23,765 bases of DNA from an uncultured Beijerinckiaceae bacterium (GCA_937863205.1 CALMGA010000524.1:1-23765), one strand, 5' to 3'; shown: positions 15,821 to 22,788, counted from the first letter of the stretch. Numbers and translations: made by a program. Notes: a model not told the origin generated them from the letters alone.

Positions 15821-15831
15821 GTGTCGTCTGA
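15787..15831 (+). other. Possible 14-codon leader ORF overlapping the mucR start
   Basis: ATG 15787 opens MSDQESQLEPNRVV and stops at TGA 15829-15831, eight bases past the mucR GTG. GGAG lies 10 bases before its ATG. It may be a translated leader, or the true mucR N-terminus separated by a one-base shift, since the encoded residues look natural. Confidence 0.3.
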
Positions 15832-16312
15832 AAACAAGTCCGCGACCAATGCCGCGAAAGTCCTCATCGCCTCCACGACGGATATCCTGTCCGCCTACGT
15901 CAGCAAGAATTCGGTCTCGGCGGCAGAGATGCCGGCGTTGATCTCCGGGGTTCACGCCGCACTGGCATCACTCGGGAACGAGCCGACACCGCTTGCAAAG
16001 CAAGCACCGGCGCCCGCAGTTTCGGTGAAGAGATCGGTTCACAACGACTTCATCATCTGCCTGGAAGACGGCAAGAAGTTCAAGTCGCTGCGCCGGCACC
16101 TTTCGACGCTCGGCCTGACGCCGGATGCATATCGGGCGAAATGGAACCTGCCGGCCAGCTATCCAATGGTGGCACCATCCTATTCGGCGACGCGCTCGCA
16201 GCTCGCGAAGAGCAGCGGGCTCGGCGCACCGCGGTCGGCGATGCGGCGATCGGTCGGCGCCCCCGCCGAGCGGGGCACGCCCAGCGGGCGGCGGCCGAAG
16301 AAAGCGGCCTGA
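15821..16312 (+). CDS. mucR: MucR/Ros-family transcriptional regulator (copy 1, inside island)
   Basis: This 163-aa zinc-finger regulator belongs to the Ros/MucR family. In rhizobia and relatives these DNA-binding proteins repress exopolysaccharide, motility and virulence genes and silence AT-rich DNA. The N-terminal helix (STTDILSAYVSKNSVSAAEMPALISGVHAAL) and the finger segment IICLEDGKKFKSLRRHLSTLGLTPDAYRAKWNLPASYPMVAPSY are intact. The start is GTG 15821, with GGAG 7 bases upstream. A longer frame to ATG 15764 lacks family similarity. It has an Ala/Arg-rich tail. It is the only clearly intact, recognisable gene in the decayed region and is paralogous to, and convergent with, the mucR at 17587-18066. 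A 14-codon upstream ORF (15787-15831) overlaps the start. Confidence 0.88.
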   Translation: MSSENKSATNAAKVLIASTTDILSAYVSKNSVSAAEMPALISGVHAALASLGNEPTPLAKQAPAPAVSVKRSVHNDFIICLEDGKKFKSLRRHLSTLGLTPDAYRAKWNLPASYPMVAPSYSATRSQLAKSSGLGAPRSAMRRSVGAPAERGTPSGRRPKKAA

Positions 16313-16545
16313 CACGATGGCGACGTGCGCCTCGCAGCTGTCGGGCGACAGCCGAGAATAGTAGATCATCGCCTGCCTATCGTCGGCGCCGGCCACGCGC
16401 CGGGCGGTATTGGTTGGGGTGAGTTCGTCGACGGATGCCAGCTTGGGAATGCGGTGGCGATGAACCAAGGTCTGCCGGATCGCCTTCCGAAAGGGCCGCA
16501 CTTGCGAGTGAGGGCCTTGTCCGTCGTCGAGCACGGGGCAGGTGT

Positions 16546-16704
16546 TCAGGGCAGCACCAGCCCCGACGCAGGGTAGACCAGAGCCGCCACCCATCGCACC
16601 GCCGACACGGGTCGGCGGCGCCGACAGTCGCGCCGGTATATTGTGGGTGGTCGGCACCGGCATGCCGAGCAGCGTCGCCCCGAACAGCGTCAGGGCGTCA
16701 CCCG
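16546..16704 (-). pseudogene. PiT-family phosphate transporter (pit), C-terminal scrap
   Basis: Reading the minus strand, GDALTLFGATLLGMPVPTTHN matches the C-terminal signature of PiT inorganic phosphate transporters (ALTLFGATxxGxPVSTTH). After frame changes it continues TGATVGAA and RVSAVRWVAALVYPASGLVLP, ending at TGA 16546, matching the last transmembrane region of the family. Only about 50 codons remain, with two shifts. The DUF47 scrap directly upstream on the same strand is its usual operon partner. Confidence 0.65.
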
Positions 16705-16786
16705 TTCCGGCGCAGTATCCCTGCGTCGGGCGGCGGCATCGGCGATGACCGGACCCACCTCGCATGGATGGATCGAAGCGCGTCAT

Positions 16787-17107
16787 CCCCGAACAGGCCG
16801 GCGGCCTTCTGCACCTGCTCGATGGTGTCGCCGAGCGAGTTCGTCAGCGCCGGAATGTCGCTGCGATCGAAGGGCGCAATGAATTTTTAGAGCATCGGAC
16901 CGAAAAGTGCGCAGCGGTTTTTGGACAAATCCGATGCGGCACGATAGGTTAGAGCATCTGACTGGACCCGGTTTAGGGTCCGATGCTCTAGCGCGCGGCG
17001 AGCAGCATGTTGCGCGGCGCCCCGGCACCCGCCACGACCGCGTGCGGTTTGAAGAGGTCGGAGAAGCGATATTCCATGCGCATCATCGTCCGAAACCGGC
17101 CCAGCAT
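16787..17107 (-). pseudogene. DUF47/PhoU-like protein, interrupted by a mini-element
   Basis: The ATG at 17107 begins MLGRFRTMMRMEYRFSDLFKP, then HAVVAGAGAPRNMLLAAR, the N-terminus of DUF47 proteins (RFFDLFxxHAxxVVAGAExLRxLL). A 103-bp palindromic element (16888-16990) then intervenes. The family's central segment resumes as FIAPFDRSDIPALTNSLGDT, IEQVQKAAGLF (from 16883 down to about 16787), where it meets the pit scrap. About half of DUF47 and most of pit have been deleted. DUF47 proteins assist PiT low-affinity phosphate transporters. An AAGGG precedes the ATG by about 9 bases. Not functional. Confidence 0.7.
16888..16990. repeat. Palindromic mini-element, copy 1 (MITE/REP-like)
   Basis: The element is bounded by perfect 14-bp inverted ends TAGAGCATCGGACC (16888-16901) and GGTCCGATGCTCTA (16977-16990). 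Internal partial copies of the same motif (AATCCGATGC near 16929, AGAGCATCTGA near 16951) suggest two adjacent hairpins. It has no coding capacity. It interrupts the DUF47 remnant. Similar GCATCGGACC repeats are dispersed in many Hyphomicrobiales genomes. Confidence 0.8.
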
Positions 17108-17360
17108 TGCGCCGCACCCTTCACCCGATCAGCCGTATCCGAGTCGGGCACACGCAACAGGATGGAGCGCAGGCCGCATCTCCCGAACGAAGCTCCCTGC
17201 GACGGGCTTTCAGGACCTCGGTCGGGACGAGAAAGTCGGAACTTCGCGCCCTTTCACTCCGACTGTCGATCTGGTGGAAGAGCTTGAGACCTTGAGGGCA
17301 ATCCCATCCCCGGCCGTTTGCGCGGCCGGACTGAAACTTGGCTGCCGTGTATTCCGGGAT

Positions 17361-17461
17361 GGAGCATCGGACCTTGATCGGGTTCGGCCCGATGCTCCGA
17401 CCTCTCGTGTCGCATCGGACCTGTCCAGAAACGGCAGTGCGCTTTTGGGTCCGATGCGTTC
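17361..17461. repeat. Palindromic mini-element, copy 2, inverted relative to copy 1
   Basis: The inverted ends GGAGCATCGGACC (17361-17373) and GGTCCGATGCGTTC (17448-17461) resemble those of copy 1. The reverse complement of this copy aligns along its full length with 16888-16990, including CATCGGACC, the AAAAG(T/C)GC segment, TCTGGACA/TTTGGACA and TCCGATGCG. It is more diverged at its ends. Confidence 0.75.
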
Positions 17462-17493
17462 GCCCGGCTGGTTCAACCGTTCTTCAAAACCAT

Positions 17494-17539
17494 ACGCCTC
17501 CGCGCCCCGGACCGAAGCATCGGCCGGGCGCAGAGGCGT
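17494..17539 (-). terminator. Strong hairpin, probable terminator of mucR copy 2
   Basis: ACGCCTC (17494-17500) pairs with GAGGCGT (17533-17539), and after one mismatch GCGCCC with GGGCGC, giving a long GC-rich stem. Read in the mucR direction (minus) the stem is followed by ATGGTTTT, a weak T-tract. It lies about 50 bases after the mucR stop. Confidence 0.6.
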
Positions 17540-17586
17540 GACGTATTGGAAAGTTGCCGCAGGCTTCCGCGCGGCGTCGGCAAGCT

Positions 17587-18066
17587 TTATCCGGCGGAGG
17601 CGCGCTTGCGGCTCTTGACCGGCGCTTCTGCGGTCGGCGCCGGCTCTTCGGCCCGCGGCTGCCCCAGGCCGATATCCTTGGCGAGCTTGGAACGGATCTC
17701 GGAATAGCCGGGCGCCACCATCGGGTAATCCTTCGGCAGGTTCCACTTCGTCCGGTATTCGTCAGGCGTCATGTTGTAGACGGTGCCGAGGTGCCGCTTC
17801 AGCGAGCGGAACTTCTTGCCGTCTTCCAAGCATATGATGTGATCCTGGCTCACCGATTTCTTGACGGGAACGGCCGGAACCAGGGGCGGCGGCGCCGGCT
17901 CGCTCCGCCCATTGGCGAGAGAGCTTATCGAGGCGTGCACCGAGGCGATGAAATCCGGCAGGTCGGCGGCGCGAATCGAGTTGTTGCTGACATAGGCCGA
18001 AACCAGATCGGCAACGATCTCGATGTAGGAAGCTGTTTGTGTTCCTTCGGTATTGGAAGCGTCCAC
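17587..18066 (-). CDS. mucR: MucR/Ros-family transcriptional regulator (copy 2)
   Basis: This 159-aa protein is a Ros/MucR zinc-finger regulator. The N-terminal oligomerisation-type helix reads YIEIVADLVSAYVSNNSI, then LPDFIASVHASISSL. The finger segment is DHIICLEDGKKFRSLKRHL, followed by MTPDEYRTKWNLPKDYPMVAP and the C-terminal KLAKDIGLGQ. It is closer to typical chromosomal MucR than copy 1: it starts with ATG and its segments match the family pattern more exactly. It marks the right edge of the decayed region and converges with copy 1. Family members often repress their own promoters, so the AT-richer 5' region (18190-18330) may hold its binding sites. A hairpin terminator follows the gene. 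Confidence 0.93.
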   Translation of the reverse strand: MDASNTEGTQTASYIEIVADLVSAYVSNNSIRAADLPDFIASVHASISSLANGRSEPAPPPLVPAVPVKKSVSQDHIICLEDGKKFRSLKRHLGTVYNMTPDEYRTKWNLPKDYPMVAPGYSEIRSKLAKDIGLGQPRAEEPAPTAEAPVKSRKRASAG

Positions 18067-18465
18067 CTTTTACCCCGATCTATGGCTGCGAGTGTCACCC
18101 GATGTTCCGGCTCGATTGGGCTGCCCGCGCCTTCGCGTGCGTTGCGACCTGCAACATGGGATAGACCGGCTATCTACGAGCGCCTCCGGGAAGTGTCAAG
18201 TACAGGGCATGTTATCATAAGACGAAATTGCTGACACGATGACACAGCCTACTGCATCACCATGACAACGTTCGACAGGGAAAGAAAACGGAAACGCGCG
18301 GCCCGAGTCACGACTGTGTGAAATTCTTAAGTTCCGGCCATCGGCTGACGCAGCGGAACGAAAGGGTCGAGGTCTGCTCGATCCATCCCGGTGGGGATTG
18401 GTGGCAGGCAAGCCGCGACCTGAGGCAAGGTCATCGTTCGTTCCACATCGCGTCTTTCGTGTCCA
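18067..18465. other. Intergenic region upstream of mucR copy 2 and downstream of recQ
   Basis: No gene is supported. Bases 18195-18330 are AT-richer (GTTATCATAAGACG, GTGTGAAATTCTTAAG) and are likely to hold the mucR promoter and possible MucR-binding sites. No repeat of the tRNA-His 3' end, which would mark the far end of the island, is seen here. Confidence 0.4.
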
Positions 18466-20361
18466 TCAGTCCGCATGCAGCGCCACCACGGCAAGAAGGG
18501 CCGCACCATACGTGCCCGCCCTTGCCGGACCGACGCCGCGAACGGTGGCGAGAGCCGAAAGGTCGCGCGGGCGGGTGCGCGCGATGTCGCGCAGGCTGCG
18601 ATCGGTGGTGACGACGTAGACCGGCACCTTGCCGGCGCGGGCCAGGGCGAGGCGCTCGGCTTTCAAGGCGATGAAGAGCCGCTCGTCGGCGGTCGACAGG
18701 GACTCCTCGGACGCTTCGAGGGTTGCCACGGGAAGAGCGGGGCTTCGCATCGCCGATCCGGCCGGGGAGCGCGGATCCTCGTCGGCGGCCAGCGCGCCGA
18801 GCATCCGCTTTGCCCTCCCGTCGGCCCTCCCATCGGCCCGTCCGCTTCCCCCGGCGACCGCGACGAGATCGAGCGGCGCCTGGCCGGTGAGAACGGCGCG
18901 GCCGGCCGGCGTCACGCACCATCGCTCCACGTCCTGCTCGATCAGTCCGGCAGCCTGCAACTGCCGGAAGATGCTGCGCCAGCCGGCGGCGTCGAACTCG
19001 GAGCCGACCCCGAAGGTGGGCAGGGCATCGTGGCTATGCCGGCGCATCGCGTCCGTGGCCTTGCCGATGAGCAGGTTGGCCAGATGGCCGGGAAAGAAGC
19101 GCCCGGAAGTGCGCAGCAGCGCCGACATCGCCTTCTGCGCCGCGATCGCGCCGTCGAACATCGGATGGACGCCGTCGCAGATGTCGCAGAAGCGGCAGGG
19201 ATCGGCCGACTCGCCGAAGGCGGCGAGCAGCGCCTGCCGGCGGCAGCGCGGGCTTTCGCAAAAGGCGAGCAGCAGGGCGAGGCGCCGGTGCTCCAACGCC
19301 TTGCGCTCGGTTGAAGCGTCCGACAGCGCGATCTGGCGCTCGCGCAGGCGGATGTCGCCCTCGCCCCACAGCAGCAGCGTATCGGCGCGGGCGCCGTCGC
19401 GTCCGGCCCGGCCGATCTCCTGGTAATAGCCCTCGATGGAGCCGGGCAGGTCGGCGTGGCAAACGAAGCGCACGTCGGGCTTGTCGATGCCCATGCCGAA
19501 CGCGATCGTCGCCACCACCACCGTGCCGGGATTGCGCAGGAACTCGTCCTGATGGGCGTTGCGCGAGCTTGCCTCCATGCCGGCATGGTAGGGCAGCGCC
19601 GCCACGCCGTCGTCGGCGAGCAGGGCTGCGAGCTTTTCCGTGCCCTTGCGCGACGAAACGTAGATGATGCCGCTCGAGCCGCGCCGTTCGCGCACGAAGC
19701 CCTTGATCTGCCGGGCGAGGTCGCCCTTGCGGCGAACGGCGAGGTGGAGGTTGGGCCGGTCAAACGAGCTGACGAAGCGGCGCGGCTCGCCCCGGAACAG
19801 CTTGGCCACGATCTCGTCGCGGGTTTCGCCATCGGCGCTCGCGGTGACGGCGACCATCTGCGGGCCGCCCAGCGCGTCGGCGACGGCGCGCAGCTCCATG
19901 TATTCCGGGCGGAAGTCGTGACCCCATTGCGAAACGCAGTGCGCCTCGTCGATCGCCAGCCGGTCGCAGCCGCCGGCGCGCAGCGCCTCGATCGTGCCGG
20001 AGCGCAGCAGCCGCTCGGGCGACACGTAGAGCAGGCGCAGCCGTCGCTCGCGCAGCGCCGCGCCGACGGCGGCGTGCTCCTCGCCGGTGTTGCCCGAATG
20101 CAGCGCGCCGGCCGCGACGCCCTTGGCGCGGAGCTGGCGCACCTGGTCGCGCATCAGCGCGATGAGCGGCGACACCACCACCGTGAGCCGGCCGCCGCTG
20201 ACAGCCGGCAGCTGGTAGCACAGCGACTTGCCGGCACCGGTCGGCATCACGGCCAGCACGTCCGCGCCCGCAAGGATCGCCGCCACGATGGCGTCCTGCC
20301 CCGGCCGCAGCGTGGCGAAGCCGAACACGCGGTTCAGCGTGTCGAGCGCGGCGGCGGGCAC
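18466..20361 (-). CDS. recQ: ATP-dependent DNA helicase RecQ
   Basis: RecQ is a 3'-5' DNA helicase acting in recombination and replication-fork repair. The 631-aa protein shows Walker A MPTGAGKSLCYQ (Lys about 45), the DEAH box with IDEAHCVSQWGHDFRPEY (about 137-153), motif V/VI ATIAFGMGIDKPDVRF and YYQEIGRAGRDG, the zinc-binding cysteines (CESPRCRR, then PCRFCDIC), a winged-helix region and a C-terminal HRDC domain (ADERLFIALKAERLALA, then ATVRGVGPARAGTYG). I chose GTG 20361 (PAAALDTLNRVFGF), which gives the usual short lead before the helicase. A TTG at 20415 overlaps the stop of the upstream gene (TTGA) and would add 18 residues. The open frame goes on upstream but only as a shadow of the MocR gene. 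Confidence 0.92.
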   Translation of the reverse strand: MPAAALDTLNRVFGFATLRPGQDAIVAAILAGADVLAVMPTGAGKSLCYQLPAVSGGRLTVVVSPLIALMRDQVRQLRAKGVAAGALHSGNTGEEHAAVGAALRERRLRLLYVSPERLLRSGTIEALRAGGCDRLAIDEAHCVSQWGHDFRPEYMELRAVADALGGPQMVAVTASADGETRDEIVAKLFRGEPRRFVSSFDRPNLHLAVRRKGDLARQIKGFVRERRGSSGIIYVSSRKGTEKLAALLADDGVAALPYHAGMEASSRNAHQDEFLRNPGTVVVATIAFGMGIDKPDVRFVCHADLPGSIEGYYQEIGRAGRDGARADTLLLWGEGDIRLRERQIALSDASTERKALEHRRLALLLAFCESPRCRRQALLAAFGESADPCRFCDICDGVHPMFDGAIAAQKAMSALLRTSGRFFPGHLANLLIGKATDAMRRHSHDALPTFGVGSEFDAAGWRSIFRQLQAAGLIEQDVERWCVTPAGRAVLTGQAPLDLVAVAGGSGRADGRADGRAKRMLGALAADEDPRSPAGSAMRSPALPVATLEASEESLSTADERLFIALKAERLALARAGKVPVYVVTTDRSLRDIARTRPRDLSALATVRGVGPARAGTYGAALLAVVALHAD

Positions 20362-20411
20362 GTCCGCCGCGGCCTCAGCCGGAAGACGCCCAGACCCGCT
20401 TCCAGGTGAGG

Positions 20412-21809
20412 TCAAAGATAGCTCGATGCCATCGCCGGCTGTTCGTCCAACGTGTGCGCCATGAAGTCCAGGGCGGAGCGCACGGTGTCGCGCCCGGCGG
20501 GGCCGCCGAGGCACACCCTCACCGCTTCGCCCGGCTCGCCCGATACCACGAAAGCGTCGCTGGCCACCACGCCGATGCCGGTCGCCCGCATGTGGCCGAT
20601 GAAGGCCGAGCGGGTCCAGGGCCGGGGCAGCGGCACCCACAGGTGGAAGGAGAGGGGGTCGGCGCGGAAGCTTCCCGGACGCAGGATCGCGGCTGCGAGC
20701 TTCTGCCGCGCCAGGGTTTCCGCCCGGATGAAGCGGAGGATGGAGTCGGCCGTGCCATCGGCGATCCAGCGCGTGGCCAGCGCCACGGTCAAGGGTGAGG
20801 CCATCACGTTGGCCGCCCGCAGCGCCGCCGCGAACGGCCAGCCGGCGCGGGCGTCGGGGGCCACCACGTAGGCCGCGCGCAGGCCCGCGCCGATGCATTT
20901 GGCGAGGCCGGCGATGTGCCAGGTGAGGTCCGGCGCGATGGCCGCCAAGGGGGGTTCCCCGCGCGCGGGGATGAAGCCGTAGGCGTCGTCCTCGACGATG
21001 GGCACGCCAAAGCGGCGGGCAACGGCGGCGACCGCTTTGCGGCGCTCGGCCGACATGGTCAGCGTGGTCGGGTTCTGCAGTGTCGGATTGAGGTACAGCG
21101 CCTTGGGCGCGAGGCGGCGGCAGCCGTCGGCGAAGCTGTCGGGGTCGATGCCCTGCTCGTCCATCGGCAAGCCGACCAGCGACAGGCCGAGCTGCGCGCA
21201 GATGGATCGCACGCCGGGATAGGTGATGGCTTCGCAAAGCACGGTCTCGCCCGGGCGCGCCAGCATGGACAGGATGCCGGCGATGGCCGGATGGGCGCCG
21301 GGGGTCACGAAGATGCGCTCCTGCGCCGGCACCAGGGCGCGGCGGCCGAGCCAGGCGGAGGCGGCGTCCTTGTCGGCGGGGGTGCCGCCGAAACCCTGGT
21401 AGCGCAGCAGCGCAACGAGATCGCGCCCGACCTCCGCCAGCCCCTCGCGCATCCGGCGAACGAGGTCGCCGTCGGTCGGTTCGGGCGGCAGGTTCATCGA
21501 CAGGTCGACGGCGCTCGTGCGCTCAGGGCTTCGCCCCGCCGGCTCGGCGTCGCGTCCCGGCGCGGGAACGCCGCGCACGAAGGTGCCCTGGCCGACATGG
21601 GACTCGACCAGCCCGCGGCGCTGCGCCTCGACATAGCCGCGCGCGACCGTGGTGAAGTCCACCGCGAGCACGGCGGCGAGCTTGCGCTGCGGCGGCAGGC
21701 GGTCGCCACCGCTCAGCTTGCCGGACCGCACGTCTTGGGCGATGGTGTCGGCGATGGCAAGGTATCGCGGCTTGCCGCTGCTTGTCAGGTCCGGAACCCA
21801 GTTGCTCAT
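20412..21809 (-). CDS. MocR-type regulator (GntR helix-turn-helix fused to class I aminotransferase)
   Basis: This 465-aa protein joins an N-terminal GntR-type winged helix (about residues 15-78: YLAIADTIAQDVRSGKL, then LPPQRKLAAVLAVDFTTVARGYVEA, then GTFV) to a pyridoxal-phosphate aminotransferase-like domain (about 115-465). The PLP-binding residues are present: Asp in VPIVEDDAYGFIP (near 274) and Lys304 in HIAGLAKCIGAGLR. Such proteins are usually regulators that sense amino compounds or PLP. The ATG at 21809 gives the standard start; the frame is open upstream to 21959 but that part is not family-like. It is transcribed divergently from the Nit cluster across a 347-bp gap, so it may regulate that cluster, itself, or recQ. 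This is inference. Its stop overlaps a possible TTG start of recQ. Confidence 0.88.
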   Translation of the reverse strand: MSNWVPDLTSSGKPRYLAIADTIAQDVRSGKLSGGDRLPPQRKLAAVLAVDFTTVARGYVEAQRRGLVESHVGQGTFVRGVPAPGRDAEPAGRSPERTSAVDLSMNLPPEPTDGDLVRRMREGLAEVGRDLVALLRYQGFGGTPADKDAASAWLGRRALVPAQERIFVTPGAHPAIAGILSMLARPGETVLCEAITYPGVRSICAQLGLSLVGLPMDEQGIDPDSFADGCRRLAPKALYLNPTLQNPTTLTMSAERRKAVAAVARRFGVPIVEDDAYGFIPARGEPPLAAIAPDLTWHIAGLAKCIGAGLRAAYVVAPDARAGWPFAAALRAANVMASPLTVALATRWIADGTADSILRFIRAETLARQKLAAAILRPGSFRADPLSFHLWVPLPRPWTRSAFIGHMRATGIGVVASDAFVVSGEPGEAVRVCLGGPAGRDTVRSALDFMAHTLDEQPAMASSYL

Positions 21810-21920
21810 CCGCTCCGCTCGCTTGCGCGCCTCACGCGCAATCGTCAGGCAGTGGCAGCGTCGCAAAAGCCTAGCCAATTGACTGCACATTGTTGCATTC
21901 AGGTCCAGCGCGCTAGCCGA

Positions 21921-21934
21921 GCGTGCCGGCACGC
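21921..21934. promoter_or_regulatory. Perfect 14-bp palindrome, candidate activator/repressor site
   Basis: GCGTGCCGGCACGC is fully self-complementary. It lies about 150 bp upstream of the sigma-54 -24 element, within the range for an enhancer-binding-protein site, and about 110 bp from the MocR start. Confidence 0.45.
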
Positions 21935-22040
21935 GCCGAACGCCTCCGCGTGACGACAATCGTGAACAAACCTTCAGCGCCCTGCGCAGCGACTAGGCAA
22001 AGCGACCAAGAAACATTCGACTGCATTGACCGGACGACGA

Positions 22041-22055
22041 CTGCGAAATTCGCAG
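22041..22055. promoter_or_regulatory. Perfect 7-bp inverted repeat, candidate operator
   Basis: CTGCGAAATTCGCAG consists of two perfect 7-bp arms around one base. It lies 30 bp upstream of the sigma-54 -24 element. Confidence 0.45.
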
Positions 22056-22084
22056 ATCGGGCTTATGATTCAGCCCCATTCAAT

Positions 22085-22101
22085 TTGGCACAGGTGTTGC
22101 G
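22085..22101 (+). promoter_or_regulatory. Sigma-54 (RpoN) -24/-12 promoter of the Nit cluster
   Basis: TTGGCACAGGTGTTGCG matches the sigma-54 consensus: TGGCAC (22086-22091), five bases, TTGC (22097-22100). The GG and GC dinucleotides have the required spacing. Transcription should start near 22112, about 45 bases before the first Nit ATG at 22157. Sigma-54 promoters need an activator bound upstream, and nitrogen control is the usual context. Confidence 0.85.
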
Positions 22102-22156
22102 ATCCGCATCCTCATCCCACGATCCGTCGGGACGTTCTGCCAGCCGAGGATACGCC

Positions 22157-22639
22157 ATGCCCGCAGTTACATACCCCGTCCATAAGAAGGGTGACTTCCT
22201 TGTCGACTACGAGGACAAGAAGTTCGAGGACGTCAAAGCCCAACCCGGCGAAAAGGCGCTCATCACCTTCCACACCGTCGCCTTCGAGGGCTCGATCGGC
22301 CTCGTCAACCTGCTCCAGGCCACCCGCATCCTGCGCAAGGGCTTCGAAACCAGCGTCCTGCTTTACGGTCCCGGCGTCACGCTCGGCCTGCAGCGCGGCT
22401 TTCCCACCCTCGGCGACGAAGCCTTCCCCGGCCACCTCGCGATGAACAAGCAGGTCGAGAAGTTCATGTCGGAAGGCGGCAAGGTGTATGCCTGCCGCTT
22501 CGCCCTGCAGGCCCTTTACGGCCACGGCGAGCCCTCGCTGATCCCGGGCATCACCCCCATCAGCCCGCTCGACGTGCTCGACCTGATCCTGCTGCACCGT
22601 CGCGCCAACGCCTTCATGCTCAACACCTGGACGCTTTGA
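22157..22639 (+). CDS. nitB: MSMEG_0572/Sll0783 family nitrogen-starvation response protein (NitB-type)
   Basis: This 160-aa protein belongs to the small MSMEG_0572/Sll0783 family that is the constant neighbour of the Nit1 nitrilase. Characteristic segments are [69 protein letters not shown] and [18 protein letters not shown]. The fold appears DsrE-like. In a cyanobacterium the homologue responds to nitrogen starvation. The biochemical role is unknown. GAGG lies 7 bases before the ATG, so this start is firm. The gene is the first after the sigma-54 promoter and precedes the nitrilase by 149 bp on the same strand. Confidence 0.88.
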   Translation: MPAVTYPVHKKGDFLVDYEDKKFEDVKAQPGEKALITFHTVAFEGSIGLVNLLQATRILRKGFETSVLLYGPGVTLGLQRGFPTLGDEAFPGHLAMNKQVEKFMSEGGKVYACRFALQALYGHGEPSLIPGITPISPLDVLDLILLHRRANAFMLNTWTL

Positions 22640-22640
22640 G

Positions 22641-22667
22641 CTGCGCGCTTTGGACCTGCGCGCTTTG
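22641..22667 (+). repeat. Short direct repeat just after nitB
   Basis: CTGCGCGCTTTG occurs at 22641-22652 and 22656-22667. The nitB C-terminal codons carry a related ACGCTTTGA, so the end of the gene appears to have been copied twice with a period of about 15 bp. Confidence 0.65.
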
Positions 22668-22688
22668 AAAGTCTGATCGTTTGAACGG

Positions 22689-22710
22689 CGGCGGGGCCGG
22701 CGCCCCGCCG
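22689..22710 (+). other. Strong hairpin in the nitB-nitrilase gap
   Basis: CGGCGGGGC (22689-22697) pairs perfectly with GCCCCGCCG (22702-22710) around a 4-base loop. No T-run follows. It could cause partial termination or stabilise the nitB end of the mRNA, which would set different amounts of NitB and nitrilase. Confidence 0.5.
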
Positions 22711-22762
22711 GCACGCCCGCGCTCCGTAAGCGGCGGCGCGTGCCTCAATCTGCCGACACCGC

Positions 22763-22788
22763 GAAGGCAAGACCCGAAGGCAAGACCC
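22763..22788 (+). repeat. 13-bp tandem duplication of the nitrilase ribosome-binding region
   Basis: GAAGGCAAGACCC is present at 22763-22775 and 22776-22788, the second copy ending at the base before the ATG. Each copy carries an AAGG Shine-Dalgarno-like core, the nearer one about 9 bases from the start. Confidence 0.8.

Noticed and set aside
15664..15876. 70-aa minus-strand ORF across the mucR start
   Set aside because: Its sequence looks somewhat protein-like, but it overlaps the strongly supported mucR start and has no ribosome site or known family.
17900..18465. Far attachment repeat (attR) of the tRNA-His island
   Set aside because: I looked for a copy of the tRNA 3' end (GTTCGAGCC and GGTGGTACCA) before recQ and found none, so the right end of the island is only inferred from gene content.
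19456..20409. 317-aa plus-strand ORF inside recQ
   Set aside because: It is the complement of recQ codons in GC-rich DNA and has no recognisable motif.
18466..21237. 923-aa single protein covering recQ and part of the MocR gene
   Set aside because: The frame upstream of 20415 is antisense-like low-complexity sequence lying over the real MocR coding frame on the same strand; only the recQ part has protein similarity.
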